NCBI GenBank assembly: GCA_938049385.1 | Contig: CALIBQ010000007.1 | Coordinates: 50,596-114,595 of the forward strand | Origin: an uncultured Anaerolineae bacterium | Lineage (GTDB): Bacteria; Chloroflexota; Anaerolineae; JACIWP01 | Direction: 5' to 3' | DNA length: 64,000 bases | In this document: positions 13,387 through 22,445 of the stretch, one piece after another | Layout of the letters: every line of letters starts with the position of its first letter | Numbering within the stretch: position 1 is the stretch's first letter | Translations under genes and position numbers: made by a program | The notes under the pieces: generated by a model | What the model was told of the DNA's origin: nothing | Database searches by the model: none | What the model saw: the letters and a program-made list of their open reading frames with translations, nothing else

Positions 13387-15275
13387 GGACTGCGGCCCCC
13401 TGAGGCGTTCGTTCTATCCCGCCAATGGAACGGCATGGGCACCGGACGGGGCGGCAGGTGCTGTGGAAATTCCCTTCCAGCCGAATTCGGCTTCGGGTTG
13501 GAGAGCAGGAGGACGTTCAGGGCGGTGCGGAAGCCGGCGAAATACTCGCTCAATGCCTCATAGACCAGCCGATCGCTCACCTGTTCCGCATTATCCTCCC
13601 CATCCACGACCACATATCCCATCTTACCTACAAGCACATTATACATCTCGCCCTGGCGTTGAGCCAAACTCTGCGTGCCCTGCTGTCCTTCCGCCGGCTG
13701 TCGAGCGCGCGCCTTCAGCGGGTCCACTGAGAGGAAGAAAGCCTTCTGCGGACGAGGGTTGAGCCAGATCAGCAGACGCGCCGGCAGTCGCCGAAATATG
13801 CCGGCGTCCTCCAGGCGCGCCCCCATCTCCGCCAAGGCATCCAGCAGATAGCGGTCGCACACCACCACGTCGCCGCGCCACAGCGGCCAGCGGACCTTCC
13901 ACAGGTACTGCCAGGTCAAATCGAGCCAGACCAGCCAGGGCCACAGCCGGCGCACCAGCGGATGACGGAACTGCTCCTCGCGCCCCTCTTCGGACGCAGG
14001 GCCGGCGGCCGACGCCCCCACCTTTCGTCCCAGCAGGCGCTTGCCCAGGGCGATCAGGTGGCCGGCCAGGGCCGATGAGCCGCCGCGGCTCCACACCCAG
14101 CGGGCGCGCAGTCCACACCGCTGGAAGGCATGCACCAGCGCATTCACCTGCGTGGTCTTGCCGGAACCATCCACGCCGCTGACGGCGACCAGCATAGCCG
14201 GCTGGCTGTAGAGCCGCAGTTTGAGCCGGGTGCCGGTGACCAGGTGCGTAGATACGTCCGCCAGGCGCGCCGGCCAGGGGACGTTCTCATCGGCCAGCAT
14301 CTTGGCGAAGAACAGCCCCTTGCTGAAGGCAAAGCGCACCGGCAGGGGGAACTGCGCCGGCCCTGACAGGTGCGCCAGCGCCGGCCGGCGCCAAATGCCG
14401 TGCAGAACGGCTTCTGCCCGTTCCCTCTGTTCCGCCGGCAGGGCCGGCGCCGCGTACAGAATGCCGTCCAGCTTGTCATGCGCCAGCAAGGCGAAGGCCA
14501 GGCCGGCCTCCCACCCCTTGGAGCGCGCCGTCCCCCAGATATACCCCCAATCCAGCGGTCCCTGACGCAGGCAAGCGTTGACGCGCAAGACATCCCCCAG
14601 CTTCAGGCATTTGTTCTCATAGAGCGCATGCGCCAGCGTGATGAGCAGGGCATCCTCCGGCGCGGGGATGCAAAAGCCGGCGTCATCGGGGGCCGGCCGC
14701 CGGCGCTCCCACACCCGCTCCTCATGCAGGAACGAGACGCTCCATTCCAGCCGCAGGTGCAGATGCACAGCGCATACTTCCTCGCCGAAGCGGAAGCGCT
14801 TGAACAGGTATTTATGCGGCTCCTCGATGTTGCGCAGTTCGACATATCCCAATTGGCGCAGGAGCCGCCGCGCCATGTCTTCCTGTGCCGGCGGGATGAA
14901 GACATCCAGGTTGTCGCTGGTATGGGGGAAGGAAGGGAGCAGGCCGGCGGCCTTGATGAACATGGCGGCAATGCCTTCCTCCGCCCAGGCCTGCCGCACC
15001 AGCTCGAACTCGGCGCGCTGGCGGGCAAAAGATTCCTCCTCGGCGCGCAGGGCATCGGCGGCGGCCGGCACTGCCCACCACACGTGCGCCGGCGCCGCAT
15101 GCGCCAGGGTCAGCATAGGGACCTTATTGCGCCGCCAGAAGGCCGGCAAGGCGGCGATATCCTCGTCATCCAGCGGTGCCAATTCGGCCGCCGGCGGACG
15201 CGCCGGCTCCACAACCTGCGCCGTCCAGCGCGCCATCCGCAGTTCGCGGTCGTGAGGGGGGGACAGAGAAGCCAT
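13383..15275 (-). CDS. Nucleotidyltransferase-like / thymidylate-kinase-like fusion protein
   Basis: 630 aa. Residues about 45-340 resemble the NTP_transf_5 (MNT-like) family: Lys108 and the pair Asp121/Asp124 in HTSDNLDVFIPP, followed by an HLHLRLEW strand, as in a GSxxDxD nucleotidyltransferase fold in degenerate form. Residues about 360-560 form a P-loop kinase: VSGVDGSGKTTQVNAL and, at about 468, VCDRYLLDALAEMG, the DR motif of thymidylate-kinase-like enzymes. The ORF is open much further upstream, but those residues overlap the GT4 gene out of frame; the ATG at 15275, one base after the upstream stop, is the sensible start. Such two-domain proteins occur in polysaccharide clusters; the reaction is unknown. 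Confidence 0.75.
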   Translation of the reverse strand: MASLSPPHDRELRMARWTAQVVEPARPPAAELAPLDDEDIAALPAFWRRNKVPMLTLAHAAPAHVWWAVPAAADALRAEEESFARQRAEFELVRQAWAEEGIAAMFIKAAGLLPSFPHTSDNLDVFIPPAQEDMARRLLRQLGYVELRNIEEPHKYLFKRFRFGEEVCAVHLHLRLEWSVSFLHEERVWERRRPAPDDAGFCIPAPEDALLITLAHALYENKCLKLGDVLRVNACLRQGPLDWGYIWGTARSKGWEAGLAFALLAHDKLDGILYAAPALPAEQRERAEAVLHGIWRRPALAHLSGPAQFPLPVRFAFSKGLFFAKMLADENVPWPARLADVSTHLVTGTRLKLRLYSQPAMLVAVSGVDGSGKTTQVNALVHAFQRCGLRARWVWSRGGSSALAGHLIALGKRLLGRKVGASAAGPASEEGREEQFRHPLVRRLWPWLVWLDLTWQYLWKVRWPLWRGDVVVCDRYLLDALAEMGARLEDAGIFRRLPARLLIWLNPRPQKAFFLSVDPLKARARQPAEGQQGTQSLAQRQGEMYNVLVGKMGYVVVDGEDNAEQVSDRLVYEALSEYFAGFRTALNVLLLSNPKPNSAGREFPQHLPPRPVPMPFHWRDRTNASGGRSP

Positions 15276-15276
15276 C

Positions 15277-16338
15277 TCACCCCTCCCCGAGACCGAGGAC
15301 TGCCGTAACAAAGCGGTCCCAACCGAACGGCAGTACGCGCTGGCGGGTATGGCCGGCGCCGTCCGCCAGGGCCGCCTGCACCGCTCGCACCCAGGCCTCC
15401 TCATCCCAGGCATCGTCCACGTAGCGCATGCCGGCGCCCTCCGGGAACAGGGCCGGCAGGCCCCCAAAGCGCGTGCTGGCAACCGGCAGGTCGCAGGCCA
15501 TCGCTTCCAGCACGGAGAGCGGCATCTCGATGGCCGGCGTGCGCTCCGCCGGCATATCAGGCGCTGGCGGGAAGAGGTACAGGTCCGCGAGCTGGTACAT
15601 CTCCTCCACCGCCGGCAGGTACTCAGCCAGCACCCAGACGCCAGCACGCTGAAGCTGATGGGCCAGCTCCGCGTCCTGGCGCGTGCTCGTGCTCCCTACC
15701 AGCAGGGCCTGGACGACGCCGGCGCGCTGTAGCGCTTCCAGAACACCCACGTTGCGGCCGGCATGGATATGCCCTACGTGTAGGGCAATAGGGCGGGAGG
15801 TGCGCAGTCCATATTTGCGGCGGAGCGTCTCCCGTTCCGCCGGCGAGATGGGGCGAAAGCGCTTCGTGTCCACGCCGGCCGGCACGAAGCGCACGCGCGG
15901 TCCCAGATAGGCCAGCAGGTCAGCGCTGGCCCGCGACTGCACGATGACGCGCGCCGGCGCGATATGCGGCACCAGCCGGCGTGCCAGCGCGCCCTGCCTC
16001 CTCGGCTGGAGCGCCACCATGGTCACCGGTGTCCCCGGGACATAGCGGCCCAGCACCCAGGCACGGATAAAGGAGAAGAGCGTCATCGAGGCGGTGGGCA
16101 CGTAGCAGATGCGCTCCGGCCGGAACTCGCGCAGGAGGGCGGCGAGCTGTCCATTGACCAGCAGGCGGTTCATATGCGGGATATCCTGTACCCCCAGTTC
16201 CGGGATATCGGCGCCGGCAGTGGTCAATCCCATCACGACATGCTCCTGGCGGAGCCGGCGCAGGAGGTTGTAGGTTACATTCTTGATGCCCTCGTCAAAA
16301 GGCGGGGCCAGGCGCTCCGAGAAGACCACCACCCTCAT
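15277..16338 (-). CDS. GT4 family glycosyltransferase
   Basis: A 353-aa GT-B enzyme. Seen: FSERLAPPFDEGIKNVTYNL at the N-terminus (acceptor side), FVPAGVDTKRF at the hinge, and EMPLSVLEAMACD carrying the second glutamate of the E-x7-E signature. Cytoplasmic face of the membrane; sugar and acceptor unknown. The stop overlaps nothing, but the kinase-fusion ATG follows after one base, so the two are translationally coupled. Confidence 0.85.
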   Translation of the reverse strand: MRVVVFSERLAPPFDEGIKNVTYNLLRRLRQEHVVMGLTTAGADIPELGVQDIPHMNRLLVNGQLAALLREFRPERICYVPTASMTLFSFIRAWVLGRYVPGTPVTMVALQPRRQGALARRLVPHIAPARVIVQSRASADLLAYLGPRVRFVPAGVDTKRFRPISPAERETLRRKYGLRTSRPIALHVGHIHAGRNVGVLEALQRAGVVQALLVGSTSTRQDAELAHQLQRAGVWVLAEYLPAVEEMYQLADLYLFPPAPDMPAERTPAIEMPLSVLEAMACDLPVASTRFGGLPALFPEGAGMRYVDDAWDEEAWVRAVQAALADGAGHTRQRVLPFGWDRFVTAVLGLGEG

Positions 16339-17480
16339 TTGCCGGTTCCCTCCCGCCGGCCGGCCACTTCCTGGTAAATGGCATAGTACTGGTCGGCAAT
16401 CACCTCGCGGCGGAAGCGCTCCCGGGCGATGGCGCGCCCGCGCTCCCCCATGCGCCGGCGCAGTTCGGCGTCATCCAGCAGAAGGGCCAGACGGTCCGCC
16501 ATGGCAGGAGCATCGCCGGCCGGCACGATGAAGCCGCTGGCGCCGTCCTCCACCAGGTCGCGCACACCGCCCACGTCGGTGGCCACCACCGGCTTGCCGG
16601 CGGCCATGGCTTCCAGGATCACCACCGGCGCCGTCTCCTGCCGCGAGGGCAGGGCCAGGACGGCGCACTCGTCATATTCCCGCAGCATGGCCGGCACGTC
16701 CAGCAGGCCCAGGAAATGGGCATAGGGTTCCAGCCCATGCGCCTGCACGAACTGTGCCACGCGGCGTGGATAGATGGGGTCAATGGCGCGGCCGGCCAGG
16801 TGCAGGTGGGCATACGGGACCTTCGCACGCACCATTTCCAGCGCCGCCAGCAGGGTCAGGGGGTCCTTGCGCTCGCTGATGGTGCCGGCGAAGAGGATGC
16901 GTCCCGGCACCTCTTGCCCCGCAAGCGCGAAGTACTCCTCTCCCACTGGGTTATCCACCCGATGGAAGCGCGCCCGGGTGCGTCCTTGATACTCCTCCAC
17001 GATGTAGGGACTGATGGCAATGATATCAGAGACGCGCTGGATCACCCAGCGGTCGTAATAGGCCGTGATCCAAAGGATGAGGCGGTGCTGCCAGTGGCGG
17101 AAGGTGCGTGCCTCGCGATGGGCCACGCCGTGGATGGTGTAGATGGTGGGGAAGCCGGCGCGCAGTGCCGCAAAGGCGTACTGGCTGGTGTGGGCATTGA
17201 CCAGGTCGGGTTGAAGCTCACGGAGCATGCCGGCCACGCGCCCCACGCCGGTGATAAGGTTGGGGATGATGCGCCGGCGGGGCCGCGAGAGATAATGCAC
17301 CGTCACCCGGCCGTGCTGGACCGTGCGGTCCGCCGGCACCTCGCTGTGACAGTGCACCACGTGCACCTCCAGGTCCGCATGCCGCGCCAGCCCCTGCGCT
17401 AGATGATAGGCCACGGCGCGCACCCCGCCGGGGATGCGGTTGGGGTCCACCGGATAGTCAATCAGCAGAGCCAGCCGCAT
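16335..17480 (-). CDS. GT4 family glycosyltransferase
   Basis: A 381-aa GT-B enzyme with IPGGVRAVAYHLAQGLAR (N-terminal loop), YTIHGVAHREART, RVDNPVGEEYF hinge and SRQETAPVVILEAMAAG (E-x7-E). It is clearly related to the GT4 coded at 18525-19715: both share the HG(V/I)xxREAR, I(A/S)ISxYxxxE and ILFAGxxxxRKDP blocks. The two flank a methyltransferase gene, suggesting duplication within the cluster. It starts one base before the methyltransferase stop on the minus strand (17480/17481). Confidence 0.85.
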   Translation of the reverse strand: MRLALLIDYPVDPNRIPGGVRAVAYHLAQGLARHADLEVHVVHCHSEVPADRTVQHGRVTVHYLSRPRRRIIPNLITGVGRVAGMLRELQPDLVNAHTSQYAFAALRAGFPTIYTIHGVAHREARTFRHWQHRLILWITAYYDRWVIQRVSDIIAISPYIVEEYQGRTRARFHRVDNPVGEEYFALAGQEVPGRILFAGTISERKDPLTLLAALEMVRAKVPYAHLHLAGRAIDPIYPRRVAQFVQAHGLEPYAHFLGLLDVPAMLREYDECAVLALPSRQETAPVVILEAMAAGKPVVATDVGGVRDLVEDGASGFIVPAGDAPAMADRLALLLDDAELRRRMGERGRAIARERFRREVIADQYYAIYQEVAGRREGTGK

Positions 17481-18512
17481 TTATCCCCGCGCCTCCTTGC
17501 GGGCCAAGATGCGGAAGGACGGCGTGAAGTTCAGCATCATCGGGGCCAGCCATGGACGCGTCAGCAGGTCGTTGGCCAGATGGACCAGGCCGCCGCGCGC
17601 GCCGCCGAAATAGGGGCGCACCCACACGCGGAAGCCCCGTTCCTGGATGCGCCGGCCCAGCTCCACCGGGTCCAGCAGGCGCTCGATGTAGTAGCCGTTG
17701 ACCGGGTCCAGCGGGCAGGTCTCGCCGTCCCACACGCGGCCGGGGAGCCGGCCTGTCTCCCGATATTCCCGCACCGCTGTCAGCACCTCCTCGCCGGCCA
17801 GGCCGGCGGTCTGTTTCGCCAGCACATCCAGCTCCTCGGCGGACAGACCGGGAAAGGCGCCGGCGATCATCTCGCGGCGCATCTGCACGAAGGGTTTTTC
17901 CACACGGTGGCCGTGAATGTCCTCCACGGCTGGCCCGTTCTCAAAGGCCGCCCAGATTTCCCGCGTCTTGCGGCGGGTCGGCGCGTGCCGGGCGTTGTTG
18001 CCGTCGGCGATGACCAGATGCCCACCTGGCCGCAGGACCCGTACTGCCTCGTCCAGGAACGCCTCCAAGTCTCGGTAATGGGACACCGCCTCGATAGACA
18101 GGACGATGTCGAAATATGCGTCCGTATAAGGCATATGCGCCACATCGCCCAGGCGGGGATACACCCGGAACGGCATATCCAGGAAGGAGAGATATGTCTC
18201 AAAGGTGCGGATCATGCCGGCGTGGCAGTCCAGGCCGTGCACCTCGTCCGCGCCCAGCAGATGCAGGAAGAGGGCGGTCAAGCCGAAGCCACAGCCGGCA
18301 TCCAGCACCCGCGCCCCTTCCAGCGGTGCGCCGGCCTGCGCCAGCAGGGTGCGCAGGTAGCGGATGTAGTTCTCAAGCTTCCAGTCCTCCCCCAGCCAGC
18401 GGTGATAGCGCGCGAACCAGGGGTCGTAGTGCTCGGCCCAGGCCGGCTGGAAGATCGTCCGCACCAGCGCCGCAATATCAATTTCTCTATCCGCGTACGT
18501 TACTTGCATCAC
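17481..18512 (-). CDS. Class I SAM-dependent methyltransferase
   Basis: A 343-aa Rossmann-fold methyltransferase. Motif I VLDAGCGFGLTALFL at about residue 90; GDVAHMPYTDAYFDIVLS and a VLRPGGHLVIAD post-motif follow. The C-terminal ~130 residues are additional. It sits between two related GT4 genes and probably O-methylates a sugar of the glycan or its precursor. Acceptor not predictable. Confidence 0.8.
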   Translation of the reverse strand: MMQVTYADREIDIAALVRTIFQPAWAEHYDPWFARYHRWLGEDWKLENYIRYLRTLLAQAGAPLEGARVLDAGCGFGLTALFLHLLGADEVHGLDCHAGMIRTFETYLSFLDMPFRVYPRLGDVAHMPYTDAYFDIVLSIEAVSHYRDLEAFLDEAVRVLRPGGHLVIADGNNARHAPTRRKTREIWAAFENGPAVEDIHGHRVEKPFVQMRREMIAGAFPGLSAEELDVLAKQTAGLAGEEVLTAVREYRETGRLPGRVWDGETCPLDPVNGYYIERLLDPVELGRRIQERGFRVWVRPYFGGARGGLVHLANDLLTRPWLAPMMLNFTPSFRILARKEARG

Positions 18513-18524
18513 GCTCCCATGTTA

Positions 18525-19715
18525 TCATCCATGATGCCCGAGAGACATTTGCCCGGTGGATGCCCGCCCCATCACCTCGCGATATACCGCAAGCGTCTGC
18601 TCCACCACCGCCGAGGCCTTGAAGCGCTCGAGCGCCTGCCGGCGGGCCTCTTGTGTCAGGCGCGCCCGCTCCGCCGGCGAGGAGAGGAGCCGCGCCAGGG
18701 CATCGGCCGCGGCCTGTGCATCCCCCGCCGGCACCAGCAGGCCCGTCTGCTCATGGGTCAGCAGGCCATCCACCCCACCCACTGCAGTCGCTACCACCGG
18801 CCGGCCGGCGGCCATGGCCTGCTCGATCACCACTGGCGCCGTCTCCTGCACCGATGTCAGCAGGACCAGGGAACAGGCGGCATATTCGCCCAGCATTGCC
18901 TCCTCGTCCAGTTGCCCCAGGAAATGCACCGCATCCCGCAGTCCTAGCTCCTCCACCAAGGTGCGCACGCGCTCGGCATAGGCCGGCTCAGCTTCCGTCT
19001 CGCCGGCGATGCGCAAGGTCGCCTCAGGAAAGCGCTCCCGTAAGAGGGCAAGGGCGCGTACAGCGGTGATGGGGTCCTTGCGCGGAATGACCCGGCCGGC
19101 GAAGAGGATGCGCCCCGGCTCCCCACCGCCGGCGATCTCGAAATAAGCGTCCGGTACGGGATTCTCCACGCGATACAGACGGGCGCGGGTCCAACCGCCG
19201 AACTCCCGCTCCACATAGGAGCTGATGGAGATAATGTGCCGCGCCCGGCGCAGGACCCAGCGTTCGTACAGGGCGTCCAGCTCCCAGCCCAGGCGGTCCT
19301 TGAGGCCCACAGCGATGCGGGCTTCCCGGTAGACGATGCCATGCACCGTGATGACCGAGGGAAAGGGTGCCCCCACCGCCGCGCCGGCATACACCCCGGT
19401 GCCGTGCGCATGCACGACATCGGGCCGTATATTCCACAGGAGCCGGCGCAGGTCCCGCACTTCCCGCCAGTGAAAGGTGGCGCGGGCGAAGCGCCGGCGC
19501 GGCAGGAAGTACAGCGTCATATCGGGGCGCTGTTCCACCCTCGTCTCGCGCAGGCCGGCCAGCCCGCTCATGACATGCAGTTCCACATCGGGCCGGCGCG
19601 CCATTTCCTTCGCCAGCACTGCCACCACCGCCTCCACCCCGCCCCCGATGCGGTTCAGGTCGCGCGGGTACGGCCCGAGCAGTGCCACGCGCAGCGGCCT
19701 CCTCTCTGCCGTCAT
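18525..19715 (-). CDS. GT4 family glycosyltransferase
   Basis: A 396-aa GT-B enzyme. Seen: IGGGVEAVVAVLAKEMARR, VHAHGTGVYAG, RVENPVPDAYF and VQETAPVVIEQAMAAG. The reading frame is open above 19715, but those residues overlap the ligase gene in another frame; the ATG at 19715 overlaps the upstream TGA by one base (TGATG). Paralogue of 16335-17480. The end of the protein is followed by a 12-bp gap to the methyltransferase. Confidence 0.85.
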   Translation of the reverse strand: MTAERRPLRVALLGPYPRDLNRIGGGVEAVVAVLAKEMARRPDVELHVMSGLAGLRETRVEQRPDMTLYFLPRRRFARATFHWREVRDLRRLLWNIRPDVVHAHGTGVYAGAAVGAPFPSVITVHGIVYREARIAVGLKDRLGWELDALYERWVLRRARHIISISSYVEREFGGWTRARLYRVENPVPDAYFEIAGGGEPGRILFAGRVIPRKDPITAVRALALLRERFPEATLRIAGETEAEPAYAERVRTLVEELGLRDAVHFLGQLDEEAMLGEYAACSLVLLTSVQETAPVVIEQAMAAGRPVVATAVGGVDGLLTHEQTGLLVPAGDAQAAADALARLLSSPAERARLTQEARRQALERFKASAVVEQTLAVYREVMGRASTGQMSLGHHG

Positions 19716-21154
19716 CAGACCCCTCCCGAAGCCTGCAGGACCGGAGATGGGGCGTGCGCGCGATATGTCTCGGCGACCGCCTCGTGGTAACCCAGCACAG
19801 AGCCGGCGATGAAGAAGAAGACGATGTTGGGATAGATGCCGTACAGCATATCCACGGCGAAGCACTGCGCCATGTAGGACAGCAGAGCCACCCAGAAAGC
19901 CACCAGCAGGTCACGGCGCATACCCGGCCAGCGCGGCGCCCTAACGTACAAGAGCAGAGAATCCAGGCCCATCATCAGGAAAGTGCCCAGATACGGGATG
20001 AAGCCTGAGAGGCCGGCGGTCACCAGCATCCACAGGAACGAATTATGCGGCGCTTCCATGCCGATGTACTGCGCCAGGTTCCCGAACCCCACGCCGATCG
20101 CCATATGCCTCAGGAATGTCTGCCAGCTCAATTGATACGCCTCGACGCGATAGGTGATGGGATTGACCGCCACCAGGCGTTCGGTAAAGGCATAGCTGGA
20201 AGCGATGCGCCACCAGTTCAGCGAGATGAGCAGGGCCAGCAGAGGGGAGAGCTTCAAGAAAGGCCGGCGGAAGCGCGGATAGAAGAGCAAGAAGATCAGT
20301 ATCCCCAACACGCCGCCCAGCCAGCCGGTGCGGTTATAGGTCAGGAACAGGCCGGTGTACATGACGCCCAGCACCAGGAGCATCAGCCGGCGCAGGGCTA
20401 GGCGCCGGTTCTCCAGCATGGCGCGCCAGGCGAACGGCAGGGTCATGGCAATGGTCACCGCATGAAAGGCCGGGTTCCCCAACAGGCCCGTTACACGCCG
20501 CAGATGCTTGCCGTAATAGGTACTGCCGACGGTGGGGAACCAACTGTAACCCATGAACTGCTCCTGGAGCACCACCAGCGCGATGACCAGGCCCACGGCG
20601 ACCAGGGCACGCTGGGCATGGATCATGCGGCGCTCATCGGTAACGTAGTTGCGCGCCAACCAGTAGGTAACGGCCGGCATCAGGAAGGATTCGAAATACC
20701 AGGCCATGCTGGCCGGCTTGTTGAACGAAGCAGTGATGGATATCGCCACGCCGATAAGCGTGAGCAGGACGAAGATGTCGACGCGCGTGACCGCCACCAG
20801 CCGGCGCCGGCCGGTGGCCGCCTGCGCCAGCACCAGCGCCACCAGCATCGCCAGGATGAGCCGGCTGAGGCTCAAATCCGGGATCCCCCTCCCTAGTGAG
20901 ATGTGCAGATGGAAAAAGCCGAAGAAGGGCGCCACCACGATCCAGAGCAAGAACAGGAGCACCGGGTTGGCCAGGAGCAGGACGATGAAGAACAGGAAGC
21001 CGGAATAGGTGATGACGTTCTCCGCGCCCGGCTCCATCAGGCGCTTGCCCAGGAATCCCCCCAGCGCCAGTGCCAGCAGGGACAGCATCAGCGTCCCCGC
21101 CGCTTTCAACGCCTTCCATGCTGATTTCGGTATCTCTTCCAACCTGTTTTCCAT
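19715..21154 (-). CDS. Wzy/O-antigen-ligase family integral membrane protein
   Basis: 479 aa, about 11-12 hydrophobic segments, with a large hydrophilic loop and EAPHNSFLWMLVTAGLSG near residue 385, the HN-containing signature seen in the Wzy_C/O-antigen ligase family. In a Wzx/Wzy pathway such a protein polymerises or ligates lipid-linked repeat units on the outer face of the membrane. A Wzz-type co-polymerase (24375-25559) and a Wzx-type flippase (27851-29338) in the same operon support the polymerase role; sequence alone does not separate polymerase from ligase. Confidence 0.8.
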   Translation of the reverse strand: MENRLEEIPKSAWKALKAAGTLMLSLLALALGGFLGKRLMEPGAENVITYSGFLFFIVLLLANPVLLFLLWIVVAPFFGFFHLHISLGRGIPDLSLSRLILAMLVALVLAQAATGRRRLVAVTRVDIFVLLTLIGVAISITASFNKPASMAWYFESFLMPAVTYWLARNYVTDERRMIHAQRALVAVGLVIALVVLQEQFMGYSWFPTVGSTYYGKHLRRVTGLLGNPAFHAVTIAMTLPFAWRAMLENRRLALRRLMLLVLGVMYTGLFLTYNRTGWLGGVLGILIFLLFYPRFRRPFLKLSPLLALLISLNWWRIASSYAFTERLVAVNPITYRVEAYQLSWQTFLRHMAIGVGFGNLAQYIGMEAPHNSFLWMLVTAGLSGFIPYLGTFLMMGLDSLLLYVRAPRWPGMRRDLLVAFWVALLSYMAQCFAVDMLYGIYPNIVFFFIAGSVLGYHEAVAETYRAHAPSPVLQASGGV

Positions 21155-21170
21155 AACTTTCCCTTATATA

Positions 21171-22445
21171 TCATCCTGCGCCGGCGGACATCTTGAGGAT
21201 GCAGTAGGCCACGGTGATGCCAGCCATACCGACCAGCCACATCCGGCGCAGGCCGCGCCGCTCCCCCAGCAGGGGATCCACCAGTAGGACCAGCACCGGC
21301 ATCCACAGGGCAAAGAAGCGCTCGCCCACATAATCTGATATGCCCACCAGGCCGGCGAAGACCGCTGTCCAGCCCCACAGCATCCATCCGCTGTCGTCGA
21401 GCGGTGCGGCCTTCCTCAGCCACCAGGCCGCGCCGATGGCCAGCCCGTTCAGCCACAGCGCTCCCTCTATCAGCCAGGGGACCGCCGGCCCCATCACTCC
21501 CTCGAGGATGCTCAGGGCGTGCAGGATAATCCCCTCGGCAGTATCCGGCGCCGCCGGCCCGAACGTCGGCCGAAACAGCACGAACACGGGCACTGCCAGC
21601 AGGAGCCAGGCGGTCCGCCGCCGCGCCTTCCATACCGCCGGCCAGGCCGTCCATGCCGCCGGTGCCCCGTACAGGCCGGCGAAGATCAGCAGGAACATGA
21701 CATGTTCCGGATGCAGACGCAGGGGATGCAATCCCTGCATGGACGGCGGCACCCATCCGCCCCAGGCCGCCAGCAGGGGCGCTGTCAACAGCGCCGGCAG
21801 GGCGATGGCCAGCGCCTCGCCGGCCAAGTCCCCTGCGCGCCGGCGCCCGCGCATCACCTGCCCCAGCCACCATATCCCCGCGCCGGCCGGCAGGAACAGG
21901 TAGTGCTGGCGGCAGTAAGCCGCCAGGGCTGCGAAGATGCCGCCGGCCAGCAGTGCCCGCCATCCTTTTGTGCCGGCCTCCAGGTACCAGCTCATCGCCA
22001 GCACTGCGAAGGCCAGTCCCACGTTCACCGTGTAAATCGTGAAGCTGTGCAGGAACACATAGGGCGAGAGCGCCAGGGCCAGGCCGGCGAGCAGAGGCAT
22101 AGGATATCCCTGCCGGCGCGCCAGCCGATAAAAGGCCAGGAAGCCGGCGTAGCTCAACAGCATGGTCAGCACCCGCAGGGCCGGCAGGGTAAGCCCAAAG
22201 ACGCGCCCCCATGCCGCCCACAGGACATAGGGCAGGGGGCCAGTCGCCGAATGATAGTCCTGCCAGGGCACCTGCGGCCACCGCCGGGCAAACTCCTGGA
22301 TCACCCCCCAATGGAACTTGGCCTCATCCGTCTGAGCCGGAAAGGCCCAGCCTGTGGCCAGGCCGGCGGCCAGCAGGGGCAGGGCCAGCAGAAGGGCCGC
22401 CCATATATCCTGCCGGTCAGGCCGGCTTGCGCGCCACCATGACAT
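21171..22445 (-). CDS. GT-C fold integral membrane glycosyltransferase-like protein
   Basis: 424 aa with about 10 membrane segments. A short N-terminus is followed by a first helix (about 14-33) and then a periplasmic loop with PAQTDEAKFHWGVIQEF, the acidic DE motif placed as in GT-C enzymes. Such enzymes use polyprenyl-phosphate sugars on the outer leaflet. No family-level assignment beyond ArnT/PMT-like is possible. The first 29 bases overlap the 3' end of the methyltransferase at 22417-23166. Confidence 0.65.
   Translation of the reverse strand: MSWWRASRPDRQDIWAALLLALPLLAAGLATGWAFPAQTDEAKFHWGVIQEFARRWPQVPWQDYHSATGPLPYVLWAAWGRVFGLTLPALRVLTMLLSYAGFLAFYRLARRQGYPMPLLAGLALALSPYVFLHSFTIYTVNVGLAFAVLAMSWYLEAGTKGWRALLAGGIFAALAAYCRQHYLFLPAGAGIWWLGQVMRGRRRAGDLAGEALAIALPALLTAPLLAAWGGWVPPSMQGLHPLRLHPEHVMFLLIFAGLYGAPAAWTAWPAVWKARRRTAWLLLAVPVFVLFRPTFGPAAPDTAEGIILHALSILEGVMGPAVPWLIEGALWLNGLAIGAAWWLRKAAPLDDSGWMLWGWTAVFAGLVGISDYVGERFFALWMPVLVLLVDPLLGERRGLRRMWLVGMAGITVAYCILKMSAGAG

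Noticed and set aside
13383..15647. Kinase-fusion gene starting at 15647 (754 aa)
   Set aside because: The first 124 residues are Arg/Cys/Ser-rich and lie out of frame inside the GT4 gene at 15277-16338; the ATG at 15275 fits spacing and composition.
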